From Pseudomonadota bacterium (lineage in GTDB: Bacteria > Pseudomonadota > Alphaproteobacteria > Acetobacterales > Acetobacteraceae): a DNA stretch of 6,961 nucleotides. A program made the position numbers and the translations under genes. Location: NCBI GenBank assembly GCA_021841985.1, contig JAKCCP010000161.1, positions 1 to 6,961 on the forward strand. Direction: 5' to 3'. This document shows positions 6,957-6,961 of the stretch, piece after piece (positions within the stretch are counted from its first letter, which is position 1; the number at the start of each line of letters is the position of its first letter). Under the pieces are notes generated by a model. The model searched no databases, was not told the origin of the DNA, and worked only from the letters and a program-made list of their open reading frames with translations.

Positions 6957-6961
6957 AGCTT

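Noticed and set aside
1..6961. CRISPR array, tRNA/rRNA gene, insertion sequence, prophage or defence genes
   Set aside because: No spaced direct repeats, cloverleaf-like sequence, transposase or phage-like frame was seen; the gene content is conserved housekeeping.

Overview
The window is a compact, strongly GC-rich bacterial chromosome segment with seven co-directional genes on the + strand and one AT-rich, hairpin-dense intergenic region at the right edge. Gene order is dNTPase (dgt-like, 5' end missing), argS, a SPOR-domain membrane protein, nagZ, an M50 site-2-type protease, scpA and scpB. The order dgt-argS-SPOR-nagZ-scpA-scpB, usually followed by tatABC, is a recurrent housekeeping cluster in Alphaproteobacteria. 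An M50 protease between nagZ and scpA, together with the T/A-tract repeats downstream, makes me favour Rhodospirillales and probably Acetobacteraceae. That assignment rests on remembered synteny and style, not on a search.

Layout: positions 1-1053 hold the dNTPase; 1092-2873 argS; 2889-3659 the SPOR protein; 3696-4712 nagZ; 4723-5430 the M50 protease; 5423-6193 scpA; 6190-6750 scpB. Gaps between genes are 38, 15, 36 and 10 bases, followed by overlaps of 8 and 4 bases. No intergenic promoter or terminator is visible before 6750. This fits a single transcription unit, with translational coupling in the protease-scpA-scpB part.

Functions: dNTP pool control (dgt-like), arginine charging of tRNA (argS), a peptidoglycan-binding envelope protein (SPOR), cytoplasmic muropeptide recycling (nagZ), intramembrane proteolysis (M50) and the two accessory subunits of the SMC condensin (scpA, scpB). 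These link nucleotide supply, wall turnover and chromosome segregation, but nothing in the sequence shows that they form one pathway. All visible catalytic motifs are intact and there are no broken genes.

I found no new defence, mobile or biosynthetic system. The least ordinary part is 6751-6961: six possible hairpins in about 210 bases, two of them mutually exclusive. It also holds two related, inverted T/A-tract elements flanking a GC-rich hairpin, which look like a dispersed intergenic repeat. A 45-base AT-rich patch inside argS and two C8 tracts in the SPOR gene are smaller oddities.
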